Notes under the pieces: model-generated | The model's database searches: none | What the model saw: the letters and a program-made list of their open reading frames with translations, nothing else | What the model was told of the DNA's origin: nothing | Program-made: the position numbers and the translations under genes | Source: Stappia sp. TSB10P1A | GTDB lineage: Bacteria > Pseudomonadota > Alphaproteobacteria > Rhizobiales > Stappiaceae | NCBI RefSeq assembly: GCF_900185725.1 | Contig: NZ_FYAU01000005.1 | Span: 1-64,000, forward strand | Length of the DNA: 64,000 bases | Direction: 5' to 3' | In this document: positions 1 through 7,852 of the stretch, piece by piece | How positions within the stretch are numbered: the stretch's first letter is position 1 | Layout: each line of letters begins with the position of its first letter

Positions 1-241
1 TCTCGGCAAGGTCGGTCAGTTTCCGCTCGCCGAGGGTGAAGTGGTTGCCCGGCTCGTCGCGCACGGTGACCGGCTCCAGCGCGGCGGTGACCGTGTCGCC
101 GGTCATCGCCAGCCGGTCCGGCGTGTAGTGGAAGAGCGCGTGGCCGCGCGCCTGCGCCTCCAGCATCATCGCGAAGGCGCTGTCGCCGGCGATGTTGATC
201 GAGGAAATGTGGTCCATCTGGACCGCGACCTGGAGCGTCAT
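1..241 (-). CDS. gshB: glutathione synthetase, N-terminal part (runs off the left edge)
   Basis: Only the first 80 residues or so are inside the window; the rest lies beyond base 1. The protein starts [20 protein letters not shown] and continues with the [18 protein letters not shown] stretch typical of the N-terminal domain of proteobacterial GshB. This ATP-grasp ligase joins gamma-glutamylcysteine and glycine to make glutathione in the cytoplasm. The ATG lies at 241-239 and overlaps the stop of the upstream glutamine amidotransferase gene in an ATGA arrangement, so the two are probably translationally coupled. The ATP-grasp catalytic part cannot be inspected here. Confidence 0.93.
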   Translation of the reverse strand, partial: MTLQVAVQMDHISSINIAGDSAFAMMLEAQARGHALFHYTPDRLAMTGDTVTAALEPVTVRDEPGNHFTLGERKLTDLAE

Positions 242-1062
242 GACCGCCTCCCGCGCGCGGATACGAGACCGGGTCGCGTGGCCGTGGCCGCGGCGCGCGC
301 AGGCGTCGGATCGCCGGTGAAGACGAGGCCGAGAAACCGGTCGAACCAGTCGACAAAGGGCGGATCGTGGACGAAGCGGCCCGCGATATGCGCCCGGCCC
401 GGCTGGGCGTCGGGCAGATCGAACCAGCGCGCGCCCTTGACCGCCCAGCGATGCATCATCGCCAGCGTCAGTTCCGGGTGGAATTGCAGGCCCCAGGCGT
501 TCTCCCCATGCCGGAAGGCCTGGTTCGGGTAGACCTCGCCTTCGGCCAGGCGAAGCGATCCGCTCGGCAGGTCGCATCCCTCGCGGTGGAAATGATAGAC
601 GTGTCGCGGCCAGTCCGGCAGCAGGGCCTCGCCCTCCTGGGTGGGGGCGATCGGATACCAGCCGATCTCGACCCGGCCGTCCTCGCGGCCCGCGACCGTG
701 CCGCCGAGCTGCTTCACCAGCAATTGCGCACCGAGGCAGATGCCGAGATAGGGCCGGTTCTCGGCCAGCGGCACCGCGAGCCAGTCGATCTCCCGGCGCA
801 CGAAGGGGTCGGTGTCGTTGGCGCTCATCGGACCGCCGAACACGATCGCTCCGGCATGCCGGTCGAGCGTATCGGGCAGCGGATCCCCGAGCGGCGGCCG
901 GCGGATGTCGAGGCGAAAGCCCCGCGCCTCAAGAAGGTGGCCGGCGCGCCCGGCGGTCGAGCGCTCCTGGTGCAGGACGACAAGCACCGGCCTGTCGTCA
1001 GTGGGGGCGCCGGCGGCGGCCGCCCGGGGGCGACGCGGCCGCGTGTCGGATGTCTGCCTCAT
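238..1062 (-). CDS. class I glutamine amidotransferase (GMP synthase-like)
   Basis: A 274-residue cytoplasmic protein with the class I glutamine amidotransferase fold. The nucleophile elbow GICLGAQ carries the catalytic Cys, and GLQFHPELT supplies the His and Glu of the triad, so the ammonia-releasing glutaminase site looks intact. The oxyanion part [12 protein letters not shown] matches the stand-alone GuaA-like subfamily that lacks a synthetase domain. The first 20 or so residues are Arg/Ala-rich and low in complexity, so the true start may be further in. Its stop overlaps the gshB start by 4 bp. The acceptor substrate cannot be told; gamma-glutamyl hydrolysis near glutathione synthesis is a possible role. 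Confidence 0.85.
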   Translation of the reverse strand: MRQTSDTRPRRPRAAAAGAPTDDRPVLVVLHQERSTAGRAGHLLEARGFRLDIRRPPLGDPLPDTLDRHAGAIVFGGPMSANDTDPFVRREIDWLAVPLAENRPYLGICLGAQLLVKQLGGTVAGREDGRVEIGWYPIAPTQEGEALLPDWPRHVYHFHREGCDLPSGSLRLAEGEVYPNQAFRHGENAWGLQFHPELTLAMMHRWAVKGARWFDLPDAQPGRAHIAGRFVHDPPFVDWFDRFLGLVFTGDPTPARAAATATRPGLVSARGRRS

Positions 1063-1128
1063 GTTCGATCCTGTCCGCTTGCGGGGTCGGGTCGCCGTCT
1101 CGATGCCGGCCGGGGCACCGGGCCGGCC

Positions 1129-1803
1129 CTACTGCTCCAGCCGCCCGTAGGCGCGCACCAGGCTCGAATAGGGCGGGACGAACACGATCCGCGTGGCGTC
1201 GCCGATCCGCACCGTGTCCTTCACATCGAAATGCAGATGGACCGGGAGCCAAGTCAGCCAGTCGTTCGAGACCTTGCCGATGCGGTCGCCCGCCTTGACC
1301 GTGTCGAGCTCGGCCACCGCCAGTTCGTCCATCGCCAGATGGACATAGCGGAACAGCGTCCCGTCCCGGCTCTGAAGCGTGATGCTGAAGCGGCCGACAT
1401 GCGCGATCACGCCATCGGCCGCCGCAACCGCCCAATGAGTGTTGTCCTCGCAGGTCTTCGGACGCAGGTCCTGGCCGAAATGGCCTCCCGAGACGCACAG
1501 GGCGATATCGGAGCGGCGGAGCTCGCAGAAATTGTCGCGCCAGGGATAGGAATAGTTGACGGCGTCGCATTCCTCGCCGCCGCCGCCGCGCGCCCCGCCG
1601 GGGCCGAAGGTCGGGGAGTTGGCATAGGCGGGGCCTTCCTCCAGCGGGAAGCGCAGGTCCGGGTAGAGGATCGCGGTGACCGCAATGCCCTCGCCCGAGC
1701 CCGGCAGCAGATCGCCCGGCGGCAGGAAACGGTCGTCGGCACGCGCGGCGCCGGCCGCGAGCAGGAGGCCAAGGATCAGCAGCGGGATGGGACGGGACAT
1801 CAT
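1129..1803 (-). CDS. secreted M23-family (LytM-type) metallopeptidase
   Basis: A 224-residue protein with a signal peptide (hydrophobic LLILGLLLAAGAARA then a likely cleavage site). The core has the Zn site of M23 endopeptidases: GGHFGQDLRP gives the first His and Asp, and HLHFDV the HxH motif. A Gly-rich insert near residue 75 and several Cys residues suggest a periplasmic, disulfide-containing enzyme acting on peptidoglycan cross-links or a similar peptide. The upstream gene's stop overlaps this start in an ATGA, so the two are cotranslated. An inactive scaffold role is less likely because the metal ligands are kept. Confidence 0.8.
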   Translation of the reverse strand: MMSRPIPLLILGLLLAAGAARADDRFLPPGDLLPGSGEGIAVTAILYPDLRFPLEEGPAYANSPTFGPGGARGGGGEECDAVNYSYPWRDNFCELRRSDIALCVSGGHFGQDLRPKTCEDNTHWAVAAADGVIAHVGRFSITLQSRDGTLFRYVHLAMDELAVAELDTVKAGDRIGKVSNDWLTWLPVHLHFDVKDTVRIGDATRIVFVPPYSSLVRAYGRLEQ

Positions 1804-2342
1804 TTCTCGGAGCCTCCGGCAGAAACGAGCGCCGCGGCGGCCCCGGACAGGAAGGCCGGCTCGATGCAGCGCGGATCGGTGAGCGGTTCGTCGCAGGTCA
1901 GGCGCAGCACATAGGACGCCCCGTGGCGGACGAGACTGTAGTCGGCGCCGTCGCCGATGGACTCGTAGCCCTGCACGTCATGGTGAAGGGTGAGCGCCCC
2001 GCTCGCCTCGATGGCCGAGCGCCAGCCCAGCACGCTGAGCTGCGCGCCCTCGAGCCGGTACGCCGCCGCATAGGCCTGTGTCTGGTGGACGAAGCGCGGC
2101 ATGCCCCATTCCTCCACCGGCAGCAGCAGGACGGGAAGGCGGATGCCGTTCGCTCCCGCTGCCTGGGCGAACGCGTCGGCGGTGGCGCGGGCCTGCGGCG
2201 CGGCGGCGGCCGCTTCCGCCTGCGCAGAGGGCCAGTCGATGGCGACCTCGGTCCGCGACAGGACCTCGTTCGCCGCGGCGGGCAAGGGAAGGGCGGGGCC
2301 GGCAAGCGCCAGCAGCGCGGCGAGCAGTCGGTGCGGGGTCAT
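1800..2342 (-). CDS. small secreted protein of unknown function
   Basis: A 180-residue protein that I do not recognise. It begins with MTPHRLLAALLALAGPALP, a clear signal peptide ending near AAA-NEV, so the mature protein should be periplasmic. The mature part contains a stretch about a conserved-looking tract VLLLPVEEWGMPRF and two Cys residues in the C-terminal third (TCDEPLTDPRC), which could form a disulfide. I chose the ATG at 2342 because upstream in-frame sequence is Arg-rich and antisense to the acyl-CoA dehydrogenase. It overlaps the M23 peptidase start by 4 bp, pointing to a shared cell-envelope role. Confidence 0.65.
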   Translation of the reverse strand: MTPHRLLAALLALAGPALPLPAAANEVLSRTEVAIDWPSAQAEAAAAAPQARATADAFAQAAGANGIRLPVLLLPVEEWGMPRFVHQTQAYAAAYRLEGAQLSVLGWRSAIEASGALTLHHDVQGYESIGDGADYSLVRHGASYVLRLTCDEPLTDPRCIEPAFLSGAAAALVSAGGSEK

Positions 2343-2389
2343 TTCGGTCTCCTGGAGAGGATGCGGGCGGGGACGGGCGCCCGCTGGCG

Positions 2390-3607
2390 TCAGTCGCCGG
2401 CGGCGGCGAGGGGGGGCGGTGCGGCGCGCAGCAGAGGGGGAACCGCGGTGCGGGCGGCGGGCACTTCGGCGCGCCGGTGCAGCCGGGTCATCTGGTTCAC
2501 GATGTTGCGGCGATGCATCTCGTCGGTGCCGCCGACGCTGCAAAAGGCGAGGGCGTCGCGCAGGAAGTCGGACACCTCGCCCGCCTGATATCCCTTGCTG
2601 CCATAGAGCCGCAGCAGGTGGAGCGCGCCGGCGACAGCGCTGTCGGCGCCGAGGATCTTGGCGACCGAGCACAGCATCACCGCCTCGTCCTCCCCGCGCA
2701 GCAGCCGGTCGAGCGCGGCATAGGACGTCCAGCGCGCGGCCTCCATGCCGATGCGGATGTCGACAAGGCGGCGCTGCACGTGTTGGTGATCGAGGATCGG
2801 CACGCCGAAGGTCTCGCGGTCCGTGGCATAGTCGACGGCGCGCGCGAGCATCGGCTCCAGGCACCACGCGGCAACGAGGCCGTAATAGATCCGCCCGAGC
2901 GAGACGATGTCGATCAGGTTGCGCAGCCCCCGGCCGGCCTCGCCGAGGAGGTGGCCGTAGTCGAGCCGGACATCGTCGAAGGTCATCCAACTCGTCGGCA
3001 GATCGTGATTGCCGAGCTTGGCGTCCGGCGCCCCGACGCGGATGCCGGGCAGGTCCGCATCGATCAGAACGAGGCTGATGCCCTCTCGCCCCTCGCCGGC
3101 CAGCTTGCACACCACCAGCATGAACCCGCATTCCGGCGCATGGGCGATGTTGTACTTGGCGCCATCGAGGCGGAAGGTCTCGTTCGCCTGCGCGGTGAGG
3201 AGGGTCGACGTCGAGCGGACATCGGTTCCCGTGTCCGGGTCGGCGATGCCGGTCGCGCCCAACTCACCGGCAAGCAGGCGCGGGAAGAACCGCGCCCGCT
3301 GGGCGCTGGTGCCGTGGCGCTCCAGCGCGCGGACGAGCCCGGCCTGGGCGATGACCGACAGCAGCAGTCCGGGCGCCCGGCCGCTGGCGGCGAGCCCTTC
3401 CAGGGCCGCCGTGAAAGCCCACCAGCCGGCGCCGTCGCCGCCATGTTCCTTCGGCACGATCAGGCGCCACAGGCCGGCCTCGCCCAACAGGTGCCAGGTC
3501 TCGGTGTCGAACGCGCCGGGTCGCGGCCGGTCGAGGGTGCTGCGGGCGCCGATATCGTGAAACAGCGCCCGCGTGGCGCGCTGCTCCGGGGTCCATTGCA
3601 GGTGCAT
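2390..3607 (-). CDS. acyl-CoA dehydrogenase family flavoprotein
   Basis: A 405-residue protein with the full acyl-CoA dehydrogenase layout: an N-terminal helical domain, a middle beta domain (GATGIADPDTGTDV), and a C-terminal helical domain ending in LYGSKGYQAGEVSDFLRD and GGTDEMHR. FAD-dependent alpha,beta-dehydrogenation of an acyl-CoA in the cytoplasm is the family reaction. At the place where medium-chain enzymes have their catalytic Glu (EGT) this protein has GGT, so the base must be elsewhere, as in isovaleryl-CoA-type enzymes, or the reaction differs. It sits in a minus-strand run between a thioesterase and a secreted protein; the substrate is unknown. Confidence 0.85.
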   Translation of the reverse strand: MHLQWTPEQRATRALFHDIGARSTLDRPRPGAFDTETWHLLGEAGLWRLIVPKEHGGDGAGWWAFTAALEGLAASGRAPGLLLSVIAQAGLVRALERHGTSAQRARFFPRLLAGELGATGIADPDTGTDVRSTSTLLTAQANETFRLDGAKYNIAHAPECGFMLVVCKLAGEGREGISLVLIDADLPGIRVGAPDAKLGNHDLPTSWMTFDDVRLDYGHLLGEAGRGLRNLIDIVSLGRIYYGLVAAWCLEPMLARAVDYATDRETFGVPILDHQHVQRRLVDIRIGMEAARWTSYAALDRLLRGEDEAVMLCSVAKILGADSAVAGALHLLRLYGSKGYQAGEVSDFLRDALAFCSVGGTDEMHRRNIVNQMTRLHRRAEVPAARTAVPPLLRAAPPPLAAAGD

Positions 3608-3625
3608 GGCGGTCTCCGCTCGGGC

Positions 3626-4048
3626 TTAGACGGTCTTCTGGAAGTCGAGCACGCCGCGCCGGAAGTCTTCCGGGATCGGGTAGGTCTGCTGGCGCTCGTA
3701 GTCGAACATCACGTGGACCGACTCCCCGCGCGCGACCACCTCGGCATCCGCGTCGTTGAGATGCATGACATGCTCCATCTCGAAGCTCTTGGTGCCGAAC
3801 TTCTTGATGTGACTGAGCACGATCAGCCGGTCGCCATATCTTGCCTGCGAGACGTAGTCGCAGGAGGTCTTGACCATGATATGCGGAAGCTTCTTGTCCT
3901 TGGGGATGCCCAGCAAGCTGTGCATGTATTCCAGATAGGCGGACTGGATGTATTCGTAATAGACGGGACTGCTGACATGGCCCATGGAATCGGTATCGCG
4001 ATAGCGGATCGCCATCTCTGTCTGGAAGTACTGCTTCGTCATCTTCAC
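3626..4048 (-). CDS. hotdog-fold acyl-CoA thioesterase (4HBT/YbgC type)
   Basis: A 140-residue single hotdog domain. The N-terminal motif RYRDTDSMGHV contains the Asp that acts as catalytic residue in the 4HBT/YbgC group, followed by a long helix (PVYYEYIQSAYLEYM) and the strand SFEMEHVMHLND. It would hydrolyse an acyl-CoA in the cytoplasm. It lies 5 bp from the BacA-like gene upstream and 18 bp from the acyl-CoA dehydrogenase downstream, so the three form one unit: possibly release or editing of the acyl group handled by the dehydrogenase. The substrate cannot be read from sequence. Confidence 0.8.
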   Translation of the reverse strand: MKMTKQYFQTEMAIRYRDTDSMGHVSSPVYYEYIQSAYLEYMHSLLGIPKDKKLPHIMVKTSCDYVSQARYGDRLIVLSHIKKFGTKSFEMEHVMHLNDADAEVVARGESVHVMFDYERQQTYPIPEDFRRGVLDFQKTV

Positions 4049-4053
4049 CTCCG

Positions 4054-4719
4054 TTACAGGGGATGGATCGCGGCGGGTGCGGTCGCAACGTCCGACGCCG
4101 CCGCGGCAAAGGACGCGAACGGACGGACGCTGCGCGGTCCGTGGATCGTGAAAGCCATCGGGATGCAGCCGTAGTTGTGCAGGACCGAGAGGCCGTGGAC
4201 GCGGGCGGCGCAGAGCGTCGTCACGCAGCCGTCGGCCTGTCCGCTGACGCAGTCCTGCGCGGCCAGGACATTGCTCGCCACATAGCGGCGCTCGATGCTT
4301 GGGGGCAGCAGGTGCTCGGGCGCGGGATGGGTGGCGCAGACCTTGGGCAAGGCGCCGCTGGAGGAGGCCAGCACCATCTCGTCGGTGTCCATGATGAAGG
4401 CTTCGAGGATCTGCAGCCGCTCGATCCGGCTGTAGATCAGTGTGTGAAGCTGCGGATAGGCCGCCACACCGACGAGAACGGCGTCATTCCGGCCGAGCAC
4501 GGCGTCGGCGGCCGCCTCCAGCGTCGGATGCAGCTCGACCCAGGCATTCGGGCAGCGGTTGGTGCGCCACAGAAGGGCCGCGCGCTCGCAATTGGTTCCA
4601 GCCGGTCCGAGCGTGTGCAGGGACCGCACCCAGGCACAGTCCGATGTGGTGCGCGCCGGGGTCTCGAAGGCGGGGTCGGTTGGCCGTTCCGGCCTGTACA
4701 AGGGATCGCCCATGGTCAC
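4054..4719 (-). CDS. BacA / prephenate-dehydratase-like protein
   Basis: A 221-residue protein. Near residue 36 it has LGPAGTNCERAALLW, the opening motif of the prephenate dehydratase fold and of the prephenate decarboxylases (BacA, AerD, SalX types). The rest follows the same two-lobe substrate-binding layout without the C-terminal ACT domain of PheA. Family members convert prephenate, by dehydration or by non-aromatising decarboxylation, but other short homologues of unknown role exist. It is the first gene of a unit with a thioesterase and an acyl-CoA dehydrogenase, which suggests a small secondary pathway rather than phenylalanine synthesis. The catalytic Thr-Arg-Phe motif of PheA is not obvious to me. 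Confidence 0.6.
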   Translation of the reverse strand: MTMGDPLYRPERPTDPAFETPARTTSDCAWVRSLHTLGPAGTNCERAALLWRTNRCPNAWVELHPTLEAAADAVLGRNDAVLVGVAAYPQLHTLIYSRIERLQILEAFIMDTDEMVLASSSGALPKVCATHPAPEHLLPPSIERRYVASNVLAAQDCVSGQADGCVTTLCAARVHGLSVLHNYGCIPMAFTIHGPRSVRPFASFAAAASDVATAPAAIHPL

Positions 4720-5069
4720 TCCGTCGTGGCGGGAACCCCTTCCCAGGGCATCGCCCCGGCGCCTATGTCGACCCCGTTGGGGATCGGGCGCGGGGAACGG
4801 GGTTCTCTACCTTGGTGATATGCGTGCAAAAAAATCCCTCTAAGGTTGCGAAAAAAGTAAACATCAGGGTGCGTTCGGCGATCAAATCGTTATTCGTGAA
4901 GTCTGCCCTCGGGTCCGGCGAGATCGCGATAAATCATGATGGAAATCACGACGGTGGAGGACCTCGGCCTTTTCGAGGGCAGACCACGGAACGAACGAAT
5001 GGATTGGCTGACGTGCTTTCAGGCAAGTGTCGAGATCGGGCGAGGTCGGCCCGGCCGGAGGCGCGCTGC
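4720..5069. other. intergenic region between divergent genes
   Basis: About 350 bases without a convincing gene, between the BacA-like gene (minus) and the anion transporter (plus). The part from about 4820 to 4930 is clearly richer in A and T than its surroundings and probably holds the promoters of both units, but I see no strong paired -35/-10 boxes. A short open frame at 4936-5193 has no family features and I do not call it. Confidence 0.4.
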
Positions 5070-6542
5070 ATGGGGAACGTCGAAGGAGCAGGATCAACCG
5101 GACGGGCGCTGGAGCTTGCGCGCCGGCTCGGAGGGACCGGTGCGACCCGTCGCGTGGGGGCCTGTCTCGCATCCGCCGGCCTCGTCGGCGTAGCCCTGTT
5201 CGCCCTGCTGCCGGCGCCGATGGCGCTCGTAGCGTGCCTCGCCGTTGCGGCCATGGCGGCGTGGGCGACCAATCTCGTGCCGCCGCACTGGCCGGCGCTT
5301 GCCGTGTTCACGCTGGCCGCCACGCTGATTCCGGGCGCGGCGCCGGTGGTCTTTTCCGGCTTCCAGTCCTCGACCTACTGGCTGCTGTTTGCCGGCTTCG
5401 TGCTCGGCAGCGCGATCCGCCATGTCGGGCTTGGCGCACGCATCGCGCAGCCGCTTGCACGATGCCTTGCCGGCAGCTATCGGCGATCGGCCTACGGGAT
5501 TGCCGGGGCCTGTCTCCTGCTCGGCTTCGTCATGCCCTCGGGCATGGGGCGGATCGTATTGATGCTGCCGATCGTCATGGCCGTCGCGGAGGATCTCGGT
5601 TATCCGCAAGGATCGGACGGCTGGATCGGACTGGTCGCGATCGCCGCCTTCTCCTGCTTCCTGCCGGCCTTTGCCATTCTGCCGTCGAATGCGCCGAACA
5701 TGATCCTCGCCGGGCTCGCCGAGACCGTCTATGGCCATCGGATCGGCTACTTCCGGTACCTCTGGATGCATTTTCCGGTGCTTGGTCTCCTCAAGACCGT
5801 CGTGCTGGTCGAACTGTCGCTGCGTCTCTTCCCGTCTGCGGCGCCGGCGCCGGCCTCGGCGCGCCGGAGCGCCGACACCCTGGTGGGCCCCTGGACCCTC
5901 GCGCAGACCGCGCTGGCACTGCTGCTGGCCCTGTGCCTCGTCCTGTGGATGACCGACGCGCTGCACGGCATCGCCGCCGGCTGGGTCGGGCTTGCCGCCG
6001 CGCTCGTCTGCCTGTTTCCGCCCGCCCGCCTGACCCCGGCGGACTGTGTCGCGCGCGAGGTTCAGCACGGGACGCTGCTGTTCGTCGCCGGGGTCATGGG
6101 CCTCGGTGCCCTCATTTCCGCAAGCGGATTGGGGGCGACGCTGGTCGATGGGCTTGCCGGTGCAACGGGCCTCGCTGCGCCGCCCGACGCCGGCGACGGG
6201 TGGCAGCCCGGCCCGGTCGGCACGCTGGCAATCCTTGCCATGATGTCCACGGCCGCCGCCGTTCTCGCCAATCTGGCCGGAGTGCCGGCGATCCTCACGC
6301 CGCTTGCAGGCGAAACCGCCCGGCTCACGGGTCTGGAGCTCGACCTGGTGTTGATGACCCAGGTGCCCGGCTTCTCGAATGTCCTGCTGCCCTACCAGGC
6401 GCCGCCGCTGATCTATGCGATCCAGGTGGCCGGCCTGCCGTTCGGCCGGATGACGCGCATGTGCCTGCTGCTGTTCGCGGCAAGCCTCGTCTTCCTGCTG
6501 CCGCTCGAGCTGCTTTGGTGGCGACTGATCGGCGCTGTCTGA
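5070..6542 (+). CDS. DASS/SLC13-like anion transporter
   Basis: A 490-residue integral membrane protein with about 11-12 hydrophobic segments. The first is LVGVALFALLPAPMALVACL; later pieces such as GFQSSTYWLLFAGFVLGSAI and MPSGMGRIVLMLPIVMAVAED, and the second half with VPAILTPLAGE, resemble the divalent anion:sodium symporter (SLC13/CitT) fold with its two-fold repeat. Members import dicarboxylates, sulfate or related anions using Na+. I chose the ATG at 5070 because a GGAGG lies at 5057-5061 with good spacing. It is monocistronic; the LysR gene downstream may regulate it. The substrate is unknown. Confidence 0.8.
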   Translation: MGNVEGAGSTGRALELARRLGGTGATRRVGACLASAGLVGVALFALLPAPMALVACLAVAAMAAWATNLVPPHWPALAVFTLAATLIPGAAPVVFSGFQSSTYWLLFAGFVLGSAIRHVGLGARIAQPLARCLAGSYRRSAYGIAGACLLLGFVMPSGMGRIVLMLPIVMAVAEDLGYPQGSDGWIGLVAIAAFSCFLPAFAILPSNAPNMILAGLAETVYGHRIGYFRYLWMHFPVLGLLKTVVLVELSLRLFPSAAPAPASARRSADTLVGPWTLAQTALALLLALCLVLWMTDALHGIAAGWVGLAAALVCLFPPARLTPADCVAREVQHGTLLFVAGVMGLGALISASGLGATLVDGLAGATGLAAPPDAGDGWQPGPVGTLAILAMMSTAAAVLANLAGVPAILTPLAGETARLTGLELDLVLMTQVPGFSNVLLPYQAPPLIYAIQVAGLPFGRMTRMCLLLFAASLVFLLPLELLWWRLIGAV

Positions 6543-6588
6543 GCGGTCCGCATGTGGCTTGTGCGATGCACAATATTTCAGTGTGCGC

Positions 6589-6616
6589 TTGCGAGTAATG
6601 CAATCTCTGGTATAGT
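6589..6616 (+). promoter_or_regulatory. sigma-70-type promoter for the structured leader and LysR gene
   Basis: TTGCGA at 6589-6594 and TATAGT at 6611-6616 are separated by 16 bases. Transcription would start near 6623, giving a leader of more than 220 bases before the LysR start codon. Confidence 0.5.
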
Positions 6617-6619
6617 CAC

Positions 6620-6849
6620 CCCGTCGGACAGGTCCGACTGACCGGCGTCCCCACCAAGACGTGCCCTCTCCGTGGTTGGACCACGGCTGAGGTGCCCCAG
6701 GCCGGAACGCCGCCCGCAAGCGCTGTTGGCGGTCCCGTCCGCGACGGGGCCGTGCGAGTTTCCCAGCCAGTGGGCGCCAAGCGCCTGAGCAAGACTGTGC
6801 CGCGCCGACGGCGCCCTCTCCTGTGTTCAATAGGGGCGTGAAGCACGTT
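6620..6849 (+). ncRNA. GC-rich, hairpin-rich leader of unknown class
   Basis: Between a plausible promoter and the LysR start codon there are about 230 bases with several perfect hairpins: GTCGGAC/GTCCGAC near 6624-6639, CCGTGGT/ACCACGG near 6680-6697, and CCCGTC/GACGGG near 6737-6751. There is no good gene inside on either strand. It could be a cis-acting mRNA leader or an independent small RNA. I could not match it to a riboswitch consensus that I know (cobalamin, glycine, SAM, fluoride, guanidine or Mn types). Confidence 0.4.
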
Positions 6850-7713
6850 ATGGAGTTCCATCAACTGAAGACATTCGTCGCCGTGGCCCGGGAAGGCAGC
6901 ATTACCCGTGCCTCCGAGCGGCTCCATCTCAGCCAGCCGGCGGTCAGCGCCCATATCAAGTCGATCGAAGACCGCTACGACCTCTCGCTGTTCGAGCGGA
7001 CGTCGCGAGGAATGACGCTGACCGGCGACGGCCTGCGCCTTCTCGCCAAGGCGGAAAGGGCGCTGGAGGCGCATGGCGAGGTCCTGTCCGAGGCGAGCCG
7101 GCTTCGCGGCACGTTGACCGGCCGCATCCGCATCGGTGTCGGCAGCAACGCCTGCAATCCGTTGCTTGAGACCCTGCTGATCCGCCTTGCCGACAGCTAT
7201 CCGGATGTGGAGATCCGCACCCAGCATGCCTCCGGTCGCGAGACGGTTGCCGCCTTGCGCGGCGGCGCGATCGACGCCTGCTTCTTCAACAGCATCGACG
7301 ATCCGGAACCGGACATCTCGGCTATCGACGTCGACCAGTTCAGCATCTTCCTCGCCGCCGCGCCCGGAACCGTACCCTGCACGCAGCCGCTCGACTGGGC
7401 GCGTGTCGCCGACCTGCCCTGGATCTATCCCCGATGCAGCAGTTGCTGCGGCCGGGCGACGGACACCCTGTTCCTGCGCCATCGGTTCCGCCCCAAGCGG
7501 GTGATCAGCGTCGACCGGGAAGGGATCACGCGCTCCCTCATCGTCGGCGGCATCGGCATCGGCCTGCTGCATGCGGAAACGGCACGCGAGGCGGAAGCCC
7601 GTGGCGAGGTCGAATTGCTGCATGAACTGTCGCAGCCCGTGCGGGTGTTCTTCGCCCATCTGGCGAGCCGCGACAACGACCCGATCCTCGCCCTGTTGCG
7701 GGGTTTGCTCTAG
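6850..7713 (+). CDS. LysR-family transcriptional regulator
   Basis: A 287-residue regulator starting MEFHQLKTFVAVAREG, the canonical LysR opening, with the winged helix-turn-helix at residues 3-62 (SITRASERLHLSQPAVSAHI) and an effector domain from about residue 90 (RIRIGVGSNA...). I preferred the ATG at 6850 over upstream GTG codons because the family almost always begins about here. An unusual feature is a Cys-rich patch, PRCSSCCGRATD, in the effector domain, which might bind metal or sense redox. It is preceded by a long structured leader. The likely targets are the flanking transporter or itself. Confidence 0.88.
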   Translation: MEFHQLKTFVAVAREGSITRASERLHLSQPAVSAHIKSIEDRYDLSLFERTSRGMTLTGDGLRLLAKAERALEAHGEVLSEASRLRGTLTGRIRIGVGSNACNPLLETLLIRLADSYPDVEIRTQHASGRETVAALRGGAIDACFFNSIDDPEPDISAIDVDQFSIFLAAAPGTVPCTQPLDWARVADLPWIYPRCSSCCGRATDTLFLRHRFRPKRVISVDREGITRSLIVGGIGIGLLHAETAREAEARGEVELLHELSQPVRVFFAHLASRDNDPILALLRGLL

Positions 7714-7730
7714 CGTCCTCCCGCTTCGGG

Positions 7731-7758
7731 CGGAGGGCGGAGGGCGGAGGGCGGAGGG
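7731..7758 (+). repeat. tandem heptamer repeat, four copies of CGGAGGG
   Basis: Four perfect head-to-tail copies of CGGAGGG, with partial copies on both sides, directly after the stop of the LysR gene and before the convergent haloperoxidase-like gene. It is noncoding as far as I can see. Such short repeats change copy number by slippage; a role is not evident. Confidence 0.8.
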
Positions 7759-7852
7759 CGGACGCCGGCCGGACCCTTGTCCGCCCGGTGCCCGTCGCAG
7801 TCTGTCGCAGTTCATCGCAGGGCGGGCCGTCGCACCGCCGCCGCCGGCTCCC

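Noticed and set aside
367-1914. Long plus-strand open frame (515 codons)
   Set aside because: It is antisense to the amidotransferase and M23 peptidase genes, which show clear catalytic motifs; the frame has no family features and typical high-GC shadow composition.
4936-5193. Short plus-strand frame upstream of the transporter
   Set aside because: It overlaps the transporter start, has no family features, and its second half is Arg/Gly-rich shadow-like sequence.
5094-6830. Long minus-strand open frame (578 codons)
   Set aside because: It lies opposite the anion transporter, which has obvious membrane segments; the translation is a charged, Gln/Arg/Gly-rich shadow.
6620-6849. Known riboswitch class for the LysR leader
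   Set aside because: I compared it by eye with cobalamin, glycine, SAM, fluoride, guanidine and Mn riboswitch cores and did not find the required conserved bases.
7731-7758. CRISPR-like repeat
   Set aside because: The heptamers are directly adjacent with no spacers, so this is a simple tandem repeat.
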